Assembly (NCBI GenBank): GCA_031285645.1
Contig: JAITVU010000395.1
Location: forward strand, 1-7,450
Origin: Oscillospiraceae bacterium
Lineage (GTDB): Bacteria > Bacillota > Clostridia > Oscillospirales > Ruminococcaceae
Direction of reading: 5' to 3'
DNA: 7,450 bases
Made by a program: the position numbers and the translations under genes. Positions 1 to 5,823 of the stretch are shown one piece after another; position 1 is the stretch's first letter, and every line of letters begins with the position of its first letter. The notes under the pieces are model-generated. The model had not been told where the DNA came from. It saw only the letters and a program-made list of their open reading frames with translations, and ran no database searches.

Positions 1-1
1 C

Positions 2-43
2 ACCTTTGTCGCGGGAACGGATATGATCCGCAACCTGTTTTAA
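2..43 (+). CDS. 3' end of an upstream gene (13 codons visible)
   Basis: Reading from base 2, an open frame gives TFVAGTDMIRNLF and stops at TAA 41-43. Codon choice (GTC, GCG, GGA, ACG, ATC, CGC, CTG) resembles the verified genes of the window, and a hairpin terminator candidate follows at 121-153, so this is probably the true C-terminus of a gene that begins before the window. Thirteen residues are too few to name a family. The alternative is a chance open frame. Confidence 0.45.
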   Translation, partial: TFVAGTDMIRNLF

Positions 44-83
44 AATGAAAGACAGCACATATAGTAAAGCCGCTTTAAAACAG
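35..83. repeat. Inverted repeat overlapping the upstream gene's stop codon
   Basis: CTGTTTTAAA at 35-44 is matched exactly by its reverse complement TTTAAAACAG at 74-83, with a 29-nt spacer. A second pair, ATATAGTA (59-66) and TACTATAT (109-116), interleaves with it. The left arm of the first pair includes the TAA stop. No T-run follows, so it is not a normal terminator by itself. Confidence 0.5.
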
Positions 84-120
84 TCTAAGAGGATACGGAA
101 ACGCGTATTACTATATACAA

Positions 121-153
121 GCCCCGGAAGCCGTTTTGGCCTTCCGGGGCTTT
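121..153 (+). terminator. GC-rich hairpin, probable intrinsic terminator
   Basis: GCCCCGGAAG (121-130) pairs perfectly with CTTCCGGGGC (141-150) around a 10-nt loop, in which CC and GG can stack further. Only three T residues follow before GAG, so the U-tract is short. The position, about 80 bp after the stop at 41-43, suits termination of the upstream + strand gene. There is no convincing T-run on the other strand. Confidence 0.5.
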
Positions 154-583
154 GAGCTTGCAGGCAGAAAGACCTTGGGACGCTGCCCCAAACCCCGCAA
201 ACCCTTTAAAAAGCGTTTGATCGTAAACTCGCTGGGAGCCCGGAGGGATATATCCCTTTGGCCGGGTGGATTGGAGGGACAGAGTCCCGCCAGGGTCTTT
301 TATAGCTGTATAGGTTTAAAATTGCGACGCAATTTTAAATACGCGGCAAACGCCGCGCGCCGCGAAGCGGCCTATATAGGCAAACCACTAAAAAAGCAGC
401 TACTCAACGATCACTCGTAAACGCATTCTCAATAGAATGCACTCGCTCTGTCTCGCAGGCTTTTTTTAAGTGGTTTGCCTATACCTGCTGCATTCGTCAT
501 ATCCACGCGAAGCGTGACAGCAGGCAAAGCCTGCTGCGGTTTATAGCTATATCAGTTTTAAACCTATATGACTTGACCATATA
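154..583. other. Non-coding gap packed with small palindromes
   Basis: I find no convincing gene in these 430 bases. A 94-codon frame at 136-420 has no ribosome binding site, begins inside the 121-150 hairpin and translates the palindromes into a low-quality basic peptide. Visible hairpins include TTGGG/CCCCAA (175-191), a nested CCCGG/CCGGG pair (239-266) enclosing the 14-bp palindrome AGGGATATATCCCT (244-257), GGGAC/GTCCC (276-288), GCGGC/GCCGC (343-356), GCCGC/GCGGC with a GAA loop (359-371), CACGC/GCGTG with a GAA loop (504-516) and CAGCAGGC/GCCTGCTG with an AAA loop (518-536). Confidence 0.6.
309..575. repeat. Nested palindromic element
   Basis: Two sets of inverted arms are nested. The outer arms are TATAGGTTTAAAA (310-322) and its reverse complement in the stretch 556-570. 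The inner arms are TATAGGCAAACCACT plus an A-rich tail (375-397) and the matching T-run plus AGTGGTTTGCCTATA (459-483). Within the left part, TTTAAAATTGC (315-325) pairs with GCAATTTTAAA (329-339). Within the inner interval, GCATTCT (423-429) pairs with AGAATGC (434-440). TTATAGCTGTAT (300-311) recurs as TTATAGCTATAT (541-552). No open frame or transposase is present. It could be a miniature mobile element or a structured RNA. Confidence 0.5.
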
Positions 584-1201
584 TCAGGATTCTGTCCGGC
601 CGCTGTAGGGACAGCCGCATGAATTCTGGCGGTAAAGCCCGTATTCGCGGGCAAGCGCGATACTGCGCTGATAGCCGCCGCGCTTTTTAAAATCGGCGGG
701 CAACGCCTCTATCCCGCGCTCCCTGGAGATTTGAGCCGCGATTTCCGCCAGAGTATCCGCGTTTTTGTGCGGGCTGACGGAGAGCGTGGTGGAAAAGTAA
801 GCGCAGCCGAGCGCTTTGGCCGTCCGCGCCGTTTCATCGAGCCTGAGTCGGAAGCACACGGCGCAACGCCTCCCGCCTTCGGGCTCGTCCTCAAGGCCCC
901 TGACCGCCGCAAGGAAGCGTTCGGGTTCATAACCGCCCTCAATCAATTTAACCGGGCGGGCAAACGGCATTGCCTTCAGAAGTTGCTTTTGGGTATCCAG
1001 CCTTTTTTGATATTCCGCTTCAGGTATGATATTGGGGTTATAGTAAAAAAGGTCAATATCAAAATGGGGAGCCAGATATTCAAGCACATAGCTGGAGCAG
1101 GGTCCGCAGCAGCTGTGCAGCAAAAGAGACGGGACCCCGGCGGCAGGCAGGCATGCGAGCAGGTCATCGAGCTTTTTCTGGTAATGAACTCTATTGGGCA
1201 T
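584..1201 (-). CDS. queH: Epoxyqueuosine reductase QueH
   Basis: This 205-residue protein matches QueH (former DUF208), which reduces epoxyqueuosine to queuosine at the wobble position of GUN-anticodon tRNAs, the last step of queuosine synthesis. It is unrelated in sequence to the cobalamin-dependent enzyme QueG. The cytoplasmic iron-sulfur enzyme is recognised by LLLHSCCGPCSSYVLEYL (residues 26-43; Cys31, Cys32, Cys35), FYYNPNI (52-58), RRCAVCFRLRLDE (111-123; Cys113, Cys116), FSTTLSVSPHKN (136-147) and the C-terminal NSCGCPYS (193-200; Cys195, Cys197). The vicinal N-terminal cysteines and the CxxC pair are the family's metal and redox positions. Length is normal. The ATG at 1199-1201 puts the HSCC motif where the family has it; the upstream AAAGAAAG is only a weak ribosome binding site. 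It lies 66 bp downstream of the MATE gene on the same strand and is probably co-transcribed. Confidence 0.95.
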   Translation of the reverse strand: MPNRVHYQKKLDDLLACLPAAGVPSLLLHSCCGPCSSYVLEYLAPHFDIDLFYYNPNIIPEAEYQKRLDTQKQLLKAMPFARPVKLIEGGYEPERFLAAVRGLEDEPEGGRRCAVCFRLRLDETARTAKALGCAYFSTTLSVSPHKNADTLAEIAAQISRERGIEALPADFKKRGGYQRSIALAREYGLYRQNSCGCPYSGRTES

Positions 1202-1267
1202 TATTCATCTTTCTTTCACAAAAGGTTCTATTGCTTTATAAGCCTGTCGGCCCTGTCATCCCTGTTC

Positions 1268-2632
1268 CTACGAATTCTGAAGCAGGCTGATCCGGGCGAG
1301 CATACGGGGCCGCCATTTGTTCGCGCACCATCGGAAACAGGCGGCGCCCCCGCGCAGCCACTCGTCGGCGACGAAGGCGATCCAGATACCGTAAAGCCCG
1401 AGATCAAGCCGCACAGCCAGCAGGTAGCAAAGCGGCACGCACAGCAGCCAAGTGGAGGCGAGCATCATTGACATCGTGAAGCGGACGTCGCCGACGGAGC
1501 GCAGGGCCAGGTTGAAGCAGTGGCCCAGGGCGCGCCCGCACTCGACAAGGATATCGATTAAAAGGACCCCGCCGGCCAGCGCAATAACAGCGGCACTGTT
1601 AGTGAAAAGACCGAAGATAGGTTTTCGCAATATGAAGACCACAAGCGCGACACAAAGGTTCATCGTTAAATTGATCCGGAAGTTGCGCTTGACAAGCGCC
1701 GAGGCCTCATCCAGTTTGCCGGCCGCCGTGAGCTGCGCCACGATCAGTTGATTGGCTTGTCCAAAACACATGCCCAGTATGTAGGTGTAAGCCGTGACGC
1801 TGCTGAGATAGGCCTTGGCCGAGAGCACGACGACCCCGAGGCCCGAGATCATGTTTGTCGTCACGATTTGCATGACGTTATAGCTCACCGATTCCATGCC
1901 GCTGGGCAGGCCGATGTTGAGCACCTCCCTGACAAGCCGGAACGGAAAAGGACGCAGAAGGGCGGGCGAGAATGAAATCCCGACATAGCGCACTACAAAA
2001 AAGACAAGCAAAGCGAGGCCCGCAAACGCGGAAAGGGCGTTGATCCAGGCAATGGTCATAACAACGTCGAAAACATGCGTCTTTGACATTTGGACGGTGA
2101 TGAATGTGCCGGTGAAATTCAGGACGTTCATCAGGATGATGCCGTACATCGGCAGCCGGGGAAACCCGAAGCAGCGGCACATTGCAGAAAAGGCCGAAAA
2201 AGCGCCGTGAACAAAGAGCGTGCCGCCGACAATACGCATAAATATAATCGCGTCTGGCAACAGTTCCGCGCCGATGCCCGCAAGGCCGAGGAGCGGCTGT
2301 GCGAAGAAAATAAGCAGCGGGCAAATGATCAAGCTCATGGCAAAGCTGATCAGCAGTGTAACCTGAGCCGACATATTGGCCCTCTTGCGGTCGTCAGCGC
2401 CGATATACTGGCTGATCACGACCGCGGCGCCGGTCGCGGCGAGCGTCAGGAGCATCTGGCCCAGATTGACGTACTGGTTCGCGACGCCAACGGATGCGAC
2501 GGCCGCATCGGAGTAGCGCCCCAACAGGAAAATATTGACATTGCTCATGGATATGCGCAGCACTTGCTCGACAACAAGCGGGATTGTCAGACTAAAGAGC
2601 TGTTTATTGTATTGCGCCAGGTCATACCGCAT
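1268..2632 (-). CDS. MATE family efflux transporter
   Basis: This is a 454-residue integral membrane protein of the multidrug and toxic compound extrusion family, which exports organic cations and other compounds in exchange for Na+ or H+. It has the usual length and about twelve hydrophobic segments in two MatE halves (about 14-215 and 235-440). Diagnostic stretches are the first-half start LFSLTIPLVVEQVLRISM (12-29), NVNIFLLGRYSDAAVASVGV (31-50), the cytoplasmic ISQYIGADDRKRA (73-85), the second-half start GLPSGMESVSYNVMQ (241-255), GDVRFTM (381-387) and GLYGIWIAF (412-420). The frame extends 9 nt upstream to a GTG, but the ATG at 2630-2632 is preferred because GAGGTG lies six bases before it. 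The 66-bp gap to queH suggests a shared transcript. The substrate cannot be told from sequence; the family includes both drug and metabolite exporters. Confidence 0.92.
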   Translation of the reverse strand: MRYDLAQYNKQLFSLTIPLVVEQVLRISMSNVNIFLLGRYSDAAVASVGVANQYVNLGQMLLTLAATGAAVVISQYIGADDRKRANMSAQVTLLISFAMSLIICPLLIFFAQPLLGLAGIGAELLPDAIIFMRIVGGTLFVHGAFSAFSAMCRCFGFPRLPMYGIILMNVLNFTGTFITVQMSKTHVFDVVMTIAWINALSAFAGLALLVFFVVRYVGISFSPALLRPFPFRLVREVLNIGLPSGMESVSYNVMQIVTTNMISGLGVVVLSAKAYLSSVTAYTYILGMCFGQANQLIVAQLTAAGKLDEASALVKRNFRINLTMNLCVALVVFILRKPIFGLFTNSAAVIALAGGVLLIDILVECGRALGHCFNLALRSVGDVRFTMSMMLASTWLLCVPLCYLLAVRLDLGLYGIWIAFVADEWLRGGAACFRWCANKWRPRMLARISLLQNS

Positions 2633-2638
2633 AGAAAG

Positions 2639-2644
2639 CACCTC
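2639..2644 (-). promoter_or_regulatory. Ribosome binding site that decides the MATE start
   Basis: On the - strand GAGGTG is followed by CTTTCT and then ATG (2632). This is the best Shine-Dalgarno match and spacing here. It overlaps the in-frame GTG at 2641, which has no comparable site of its own. Confidence 0.7.
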
Positions 2645-2715
2645 AATAACCTTAATAATATAAACAGGAAAAATCTATGTCCCGGATAAGCGTGCGGCCA
2701 CAAAACATCCATACC

Positions 2716-2744
2716 AGTATAGCATCGCTTTGCCGCCGCGACAA
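2716..2744 (-). promoter_or_regulatory. Sigma-A type promoter for MATE-queH
   Basis: On the - strand TTGTCG (2744-2739) is followed after exactly 17 bases by TATACT (2721-2716). Transcription would begin near 2709, giving a leader of about 77 nt before the MATE ATG. Spacing is ideal and both boxes are close to consensus. No operator-like palindrome is obvious inside it. Confidence 0.65.
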
Positions 2745-2767
2745 GAGGATAATCTTTCGGAATTTGC

Positions 2768-2796
2768 TTGCGCGGAAAAGCCAAATGGTATATAAT
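2768..2796 (+). promoter_or_regulatory. Divergent + strand promoter ahead of repeat copy A
   Basis: TTGCGC (2768-2773), a 17-base spacer and a perfect TATAAT (2791-2796) form a sigma-A type promoter pointing toward lctP. Its -35 box lies 23 bp from that of the MATE promoter, so the two stand back to back. Transcription would start near 2803, directly at the small palindrome GCGCGTTTTAACGCGC (2804-2819). The product would be either a leader of about 360 nt for lctP or a short RNA ending at the hairpin at 3021-3040. Confidence 0.55.
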
Positions 2797-2830
2797 TCAT
2801 TAGGCGCGTTTTAACGCGCGATCAAAACGT

Positions 2831-3003
2831 TTATGCTCAGCGAACTTCAAAAATTATCCATCTTTGAAGCATTCGCGCGCACGCGCAAATGTGGCCGCTA
2901 AGCGGCTTTCGCACCGTACATAGTGAACGCGCACGCCTCCGGCATGCCGTCAGGCGTATGCCTGACGCTTCAAAACCGAAACAGTTTTGAAGTTCGTTCA
3001 CTA
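2831..3003 (+). repeat. Dispersed structured repeat, copy A
   Basis: A full-length 173-bp copy, from TTATGCTCAGCGAAC (2831-2845) to CGTTCACTA (2995-3003). My hand alignment to copy B needs a single one-base gap and gives roughly 80% identity. The 3' half is bounded by TAGTGAACG and CGTTCACTA as a closing stem, and encloses CGTCAGGC/GCCTGACG with a 4-nt loop and CTTCAAAAC/GTTTTGAAG with a 7-nt loop. The 5' half holds GCCGC/GCGGC. It has no credible open frame. It lies in the divergent gap between the MATE gene and lctP. Confidence 0.85.
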
Positions 3004-3020
3004 AATACTAGTACAGGTTG

Positions 3021-3040
3021 AAACGGGCACGCCGTTTTTT
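3021..3040 (+). terminator. Small hairpin with T6 run upstream of lctP
   Basis: AAACGG (3021-3026) pairs with CCGTTT (3032-3037) around GCACG, and the run TTTTTT occupies 3035-3040. The geometry is that of a weak intrinsic terminator or attenuator. It lies after repeat copy A and 120 bp before the lctP start, so it could end a short transcript from the 2768-2796 promoter or modulate read-through into lctP. The stem is short, so strength is uncertain. Confidence 0.45.
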
Positions 3041-3086
3041 ACCTTGCCGTCAGGCAGGTTGCCGCGAAGCGGCCTGTTCGTTCTTC

Positions 3087-3134
3087 ATAGTCAAATAACT
3101 TTAAAATGTGTTCATTTTAAAGTTATTTGACTAT
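3087..3134. repeat. Perfect 22-bp AT-rich palindrome before lctP
   Basis: Bases 3087-3108 are the exact reverse complement of 3113-3134, with TGTT (3109-3112) between. The arms run from ATAGTCAAATAAC outward to TTTAAAATG at the loop. No T-run follows, and the palindrome ends 26 bp before the ATG, just ahead of the ribosome binding site. It could be a regulator-binding site, a 5' RNA hairpin or a cruciform-forming remnant of an inserted element. A possible -10 box TATGAT (3134-3139), with a poor TTCATT 17 bp upstream, overlaps its right arm. Confidence 0.8.
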
Positions 3135-3160
3135 ATGATCACTGTTTCAGGGGGAAGATC

Positions 3161-4810
3161 ATGTTTTCCGTTTTGGCCTTTGTCCCGATCCTGCTTATTT
3201 TAGCCCTGCTGATCTTTTTTAACATTCCAGCTAAAAAGGTGATGCCGGTCGGCTGGTTTGTCTGCGTGATACTGGCTGTCGCCTTCTGGCAGATACGCCC
3301 TTTAGATGTCGCGGCCTATTCCCTGTTTGGCGCGCTCAAGGGATTCGATGTCCTTGTCACGATATTCGGGGCCATCTTACTGCTCAACACCCTGTCGTTT
3401 TCCGGCGGCATGGGCGCGATCAGCAATATGTTTCACGGTATCACGCCCGATCACAGGATACAGGCCCTGATTATCGGTTGGCTGTTTGTGAGCTTCATAG
3501 AGGGCGCGGCGGGCTTCGGCACGCCCTCGGCGCTCGCGGCGCCTTTGCTGGTGGGCTTGGGGTTTCCGCCGCTTGCGGCAGTCATGTTTACGCTGATTTG
3601 CAACGCGACAGCCGTGGCCTTCGGCGTGGTCGGCCTGCCGACCATAACCGCTTTTTCAGCCATCGAGGCGGAAGTCGCGGCGGCGGCGCTGTCCGGCGAC
3701 CGGTTCCGCGCGGCGACAACCGCCGCCATTGCCTTTATGCACGCGATGGTGGGCATTATATTGCCGCTGATTACGCTGGCGCTTGTCACTAAGTTTTTCG
3801 GCAAAGAAAAATCGATACGTCCGGCCCTGGCCGTCGCCCCCTTCGCCATATTCGCGGGCCTCGCTTTTGTGGCGCCTTATTTTATCATTGCTGTGACACT
3901 GGGACCCGAGCTGCCGTCGCTGCTTGGCTCCCTCATCGGCATGGCGATAGTCGTACCGGCCGCCAAAAAGGGCTTTCTTATACCTGAAAAAGCCTGGCGC
4001 TTCCCCGAGGAGAAGGATTGGGCGCCGGACTGGCGCGCGACGGTGAAAATGCCGGAGAAGCATATCGATTCCAGTATGGGCATGGTCAAGGCCTGGCTGC
4101 CCTATATCTTTATCGCCGTTATTCTCACGGTGACGCGCATACCCGCCTTCGGCCTCACATCCTTCATTCAGGGGCTGACGCTGCGCATTCCCAATTTGCT
4201 GGGTGTCCAGGGCGTCACATATGAAATGCAGTGGGCCTGGCTGCCCGGAACGGTTTTTATCCTCGTTTCACTTTTGACCATTCCCCTGCATAAAATGTCG
4301 CCGCAAAAAGTGAAGGGCAGCCTGATTGCCACCGGCAAACAGGTTTCCGGGGCCGCCGTCGCCATGATTTTCGGCGTGGCCCTGGTACAGCTTATGCTCA
4401 ATACAAAGGAAAACCCCCTGGCGCTGCCCAGTATGATGACCACGATGGCTTCGGCGCTGACGCATGTTTTCGGCGCGGCCTATACGTTCATAGCGCCTTT
4501 TATCGGGACACTGGGCACGCTTGTATCAGGCAGCAACACGATGTCGAACATGCTCTTTACCCCCATGCAGTTTGAAAGCGCCATGATGTTGGATTTGTCG
4601 CCCGTGGTTATTGTCGCTTTGCAGTGCGTGGGCGGCGGAATCGGCTGCATGGTCAGCATCAACGGGATTGTCGCCACCTGTGCGACGGTCGGCATCCAGG
4701 GGGCGGAGGGCAAGATTATACGCCGCGACTGCATCCCCATGGTGATCTATGTGGGCGTCATTATCCTTATCGCCTACGTGATGATGGCGCTCGGGATTGG
4801 CAAGGCCTAA
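3161..4810 (+). CDS. lctP: L-lactate permease (LctP family)
   Basis: This 549-residue polytopic membrane protein belongs to the LctP/LldP family, which moves lactate (and often glycolate) with protons across the cytoplasmic membrane. Length is almost that of Escherichia coli LldP. Characteristic stretches are the early hydrophobic hairpin (residues 1-45), [19 protein letters not shown] (114-132) followed by [10 protein letters not shown], the residues [12 protein letters not shown] (154-165), and near the end [18 protein letters not shown] (449-466) followed by a last pair of membrane segments. A charged loop lies around residues 265-300. The ATG has a GGGGG-centred ribosome binding site (3150-3154) six bases upstream. 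The lipoprotein gene follows after 27 bp. No lactate dehydrogenase, Etf or LldR-type regulator gene is in the window, so the direction of transport cannot be inferred. The gene looks intact. Confidence 0.94.
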   Translation: MFSVLAFVPILLILALLIFFNIPAKKVMPVGWFVCVILAVAFWQIRPLDVAAYSLFGALKGFDVLVTIFGAILLLNTLSFSGGMGAISNMFHGITPDHRIQALIIGWLFVSFIEGAAGFGTPSALAAPLLVGLGFPPLAAVMFTLICNATAVAFGVVGLPTITAFSAIEAEVAAAALSGDRFRAATTAAIAFMHAMVGIILPLITLALVTKFFGKEKSIRPALAVAPFAIFAGLAFVAPYFIIAVTLGPELPSLLGSLIGMAIVVPAAKKGFLIPEKAWRFPEEKDWAPDWRATVKMPEKHIDSSMGMVKAWLPYIFIAVILTVTRIPAFGLTSFIQGLTLRIPNLLGVQGVTYEMQWAWLPGTVFILVSLLTIPLHKMSPQKVKGSLIATGKQVSGAAVAMIFGVALVQLMLNTKENPLALPSMMTTMASALTHVFGAAYTFIAPFIGTLGTLVSGSNTMSNMLFTPMQFESAMMLDLSPVVIVALQCVGGGIGCMVSINGIVATCATVGIQGAEGKIIRRDCIPMVIYVGVIILIAYVMMALGIGKA

Positions 4811-4837
4811 AGACTTATTGTTATTTTGGAGGAACTA

Positions 4838-5311
4838 ATGAAAAAAATACGAACCGCTGTTTTGATTGTTCTGGTACTTTTATGTGCCGCTGGCTGTGAT
4901 TCGGCCTTACACAACGCCATCTACGATGACGACAAGGCGATAGCCGGCGTCGACAGTGTCGTCGTCCTCACTTCAATCGGCACCTGTTTGGATGAGGGGT
5001 CGTATGAGATCACAATCGCTTCCCAGACAGGTGCGCAGACTGTGTGGCGCTGCGACGCCGACAGCGATACGGGCACGGTGAACCTCTCGTGCAGGATGAC
5101 CGTATCGGACGGCGGTAAAGCCAAGATCGTGCTGATTGATCCCGACAATGTCGTCACAACGCTGTTGGAAGCGGCTGCCGGTGATGATGAGCAATTGACG
5201 GAATATACTTTTGACGCTGAAAAAGGCCGCTACCGGATAAAAATCGTCGCGGCCGACGGCGCCGCCATTAAAGCCGGTATTGATTTTGACAAGGGTACGT
5301 GGGGTAAATAA
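4838..5311 (+). CDS. Small lipoprotein of unknown function, cotranscribed with lctP
   Basis: A 157-residue protein with a lipoprotein signal peptide: MKKIR, a hydrophobic core (residues 7-15) and the lipobox CAAGC, with Cys20 as the predicted lipid-modified residue. The mature part (about 138 residues) should be anchored on the outer face of the membrane. It has an acidic N-terminal part (YDDDKA, 29-34), cysteines at 50, 72 and 85, and alternating hydrophobic/polar strands (AKIVLIDPD 95-103; GRYRIKIVAADG 130-141) that suggest a beta-sandwich. I do not recognise a named family. The ATG at 4838 is chosen because GGAGG (4828-4832) lies five bases before it; an in-frame TTG at 4826 would overlap that site and lengthen the signal peptide by four residues. 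The 27-bp gap after lctP implies co-transcription. A role in lactate uptake is only a guess from position. Confidence 0.8.
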   Translation: MKKIRTAVLIVLVLLCAAGCDSALHNAIYDDDKAIAGVDSVVVLTSIGTCLDEGSYEITIASQTGAQTVWRCDADSDTGTVNLSCRMTVSDGGKAKIVLIDPDNVVTTLLEAAAGDDEQLTEYTFDAEKGRYRIKIVAADGAAIKAGIDFDKGTWGK

Positions 5312-5337
5312 AGCGTCAAAATCAGCCGGGGTTTTTT
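5281..5337 (+). terminator. Possible weak terminator at the lipoprotein stop
   Basis: TGATTTTGAC (5281-5290), inside the last codons, pairs exactly with GTCAAAATCA (5315-5324) across a 24-nt loop containing the stop. GCCGGGG and a T6 run (5332-5337) follow. The AT-rich stem and the eight bases between stem and T-run make this a poorer candidate than the hairpin at 5561-5593. Confidence 0.3.
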
Positions 5338-5360
5338 AGTCAATCAACGGCAATGAACCT

Positions 5361-5400
5361 CCCCGGGGCAGAGACCCCGGGGTATCAAGCCGACGATACC
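5361..5400. repeat. GC-rich double hairpin after the lipoprotein gene
   Basis: CCCCGGGG (5361-5368) recurs at 5375-5382 across CAGAGA. The unit is self-complementary, so the copies are both direct and inverted repeats. The second copy runs into GGTATC (5381-5386), which pairs with GATACC (5395-5400). GGGGTATCAA (5379-5388) reappears at 5508-5517, next to another hairpin, CCGCTGC/GCAGCGG (5494-5509). Confidence 0.55.
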
Positions 5401-5560
5401 GGGCTGCGGCCCCAAAATGGCTTATATCAATATTCAATTAAAAAGCAGATAAAAACGTCGCTCTTTTTTAACGAATATTGGTATTATATGGTACCGCTGC
5501 AAGCAGCGGGGTATCAAACCTTTTTGGTTCATAATAAAAGATTGTCAGGTTCTGTCCTGT
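5401..5560. other. Non-coding stretch between lipoprotein gene and terminator
   Basis: No credible gene is seen; a 69-codon frame at 5353-5562 lacks a ribosome binding site and crosses the hairpins. ATATCAATATTC (5424-5435) nearly pairs with GAATATTGGTAT (5473-5484), AAAAAGC sits opposite GCTCTTTTTT inside it, and AACC/GGTT flanks T5 at 5517-5529. It could be the 3' untranslated region of lctP-lipoprotein or a small RNA; I see no good promoter for the latter. Confidence 0.35.
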
Positions 5561-5593
5561 AAACCGCTACACGCCTGCGTGCAGCGGTTTTTT
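5561..5593 (+). terminator. Intrinsic terminator of the lctP-lipoprotein transcript
   Basis: AAACCGCT (5561-5568) pairs with AGCGGTTT (5583-5590). After one A-C mismatch the stem continues with CACG/CGTG (5570-5573 and 5578-5581) around a CCTG loop. Six T residues (5588-5593) follow on the + strand. It is the best terminator in the window and lies about 250 bp beyond the lipoprotein stop, just before repeat copy B. Confidence 0.8.
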
Positions 5594-5616
5594 GCGCCTA
5601 AAACCGGTGAAACACA

Positions 5617-5788
5617 TAGTGAACGACCTTCAAAACCGTTCAGGTTTTAAAGCACGGGCGGTCGCCTGACGGCGCGCCGGAGGCGTGCGCGTTCACTATG
5701 TACAGTGCGAAGGCCGTTTGGCAGCCGTATTCGCGCGTGAGCGCCAACACTTCAAAAACAGGCCATTTTTGACGTTCGCTGAGCATAA
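5617..5788 (-). repeat. Dispersed structured repeat, copy B (inverted)
   Basis: A full-length 172-bp copy in the opposite orientation to A and C. Its 5' end TTATGCTCAGCGAAC corresponds to 5788-5774 and its 3' end CGTTCACTA to 5625-5617. The closing stem of the 3' module extends to 12 perfect bases here: ACATAGTGAACG at 5614-5625 against CGTTCACTATGT at 5690-5701. The second inner hairpin is kept (CTTTAAAACC against GGTTTTGAAG), but the GTCAGGC hairpin is degraded. It lies in the convergent gap, about 35 bp past the yaaA stop. Confidence 0.85.
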
Positions 5789-5823
5789 CGAACACAGGTT
5801 TTTAAAGCGGCTTCATCATAAGA

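Noticed and set aside
136..420. 94-codon + strand frame
   Set aside because: It begins inside the 121-150 hairpin, has no ribosome binding site and reads through several palindromes; the peptide is basic and shows no domain.
731..1471. 246-codon + strand frame
   Set aside because: It is antisense to queH and the end of the MATE gene, both of which carry clear family motifs.
2090..2689. 199-codon + strand frame
   Set aside because: It is antisense to the MATE gene and rich in residues typical of reverse reading of membrane-protein codons.
3087..3134. 22-bp palindrome as an intrinsic terminator
   Set aside because: The stem is AT-rich and CTATATGATC follows instead of a T-run; the lctP ribosome binding site comes immediately after.
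3451..4063. Overlapping - strand frames inside lctP
   Set aside because: Shadows of the GC-rich lctP frame, with no independent start signals or recognisable domains.
5353..5562. 69-codon + strand frame after the lipoprotein gene
   Set aside because: No Shine-Dalgarno sequence, it overlaps the CCCCGGGG hairpins, and it stops at the start of the intrinsic terminator. Most likely non-coding.
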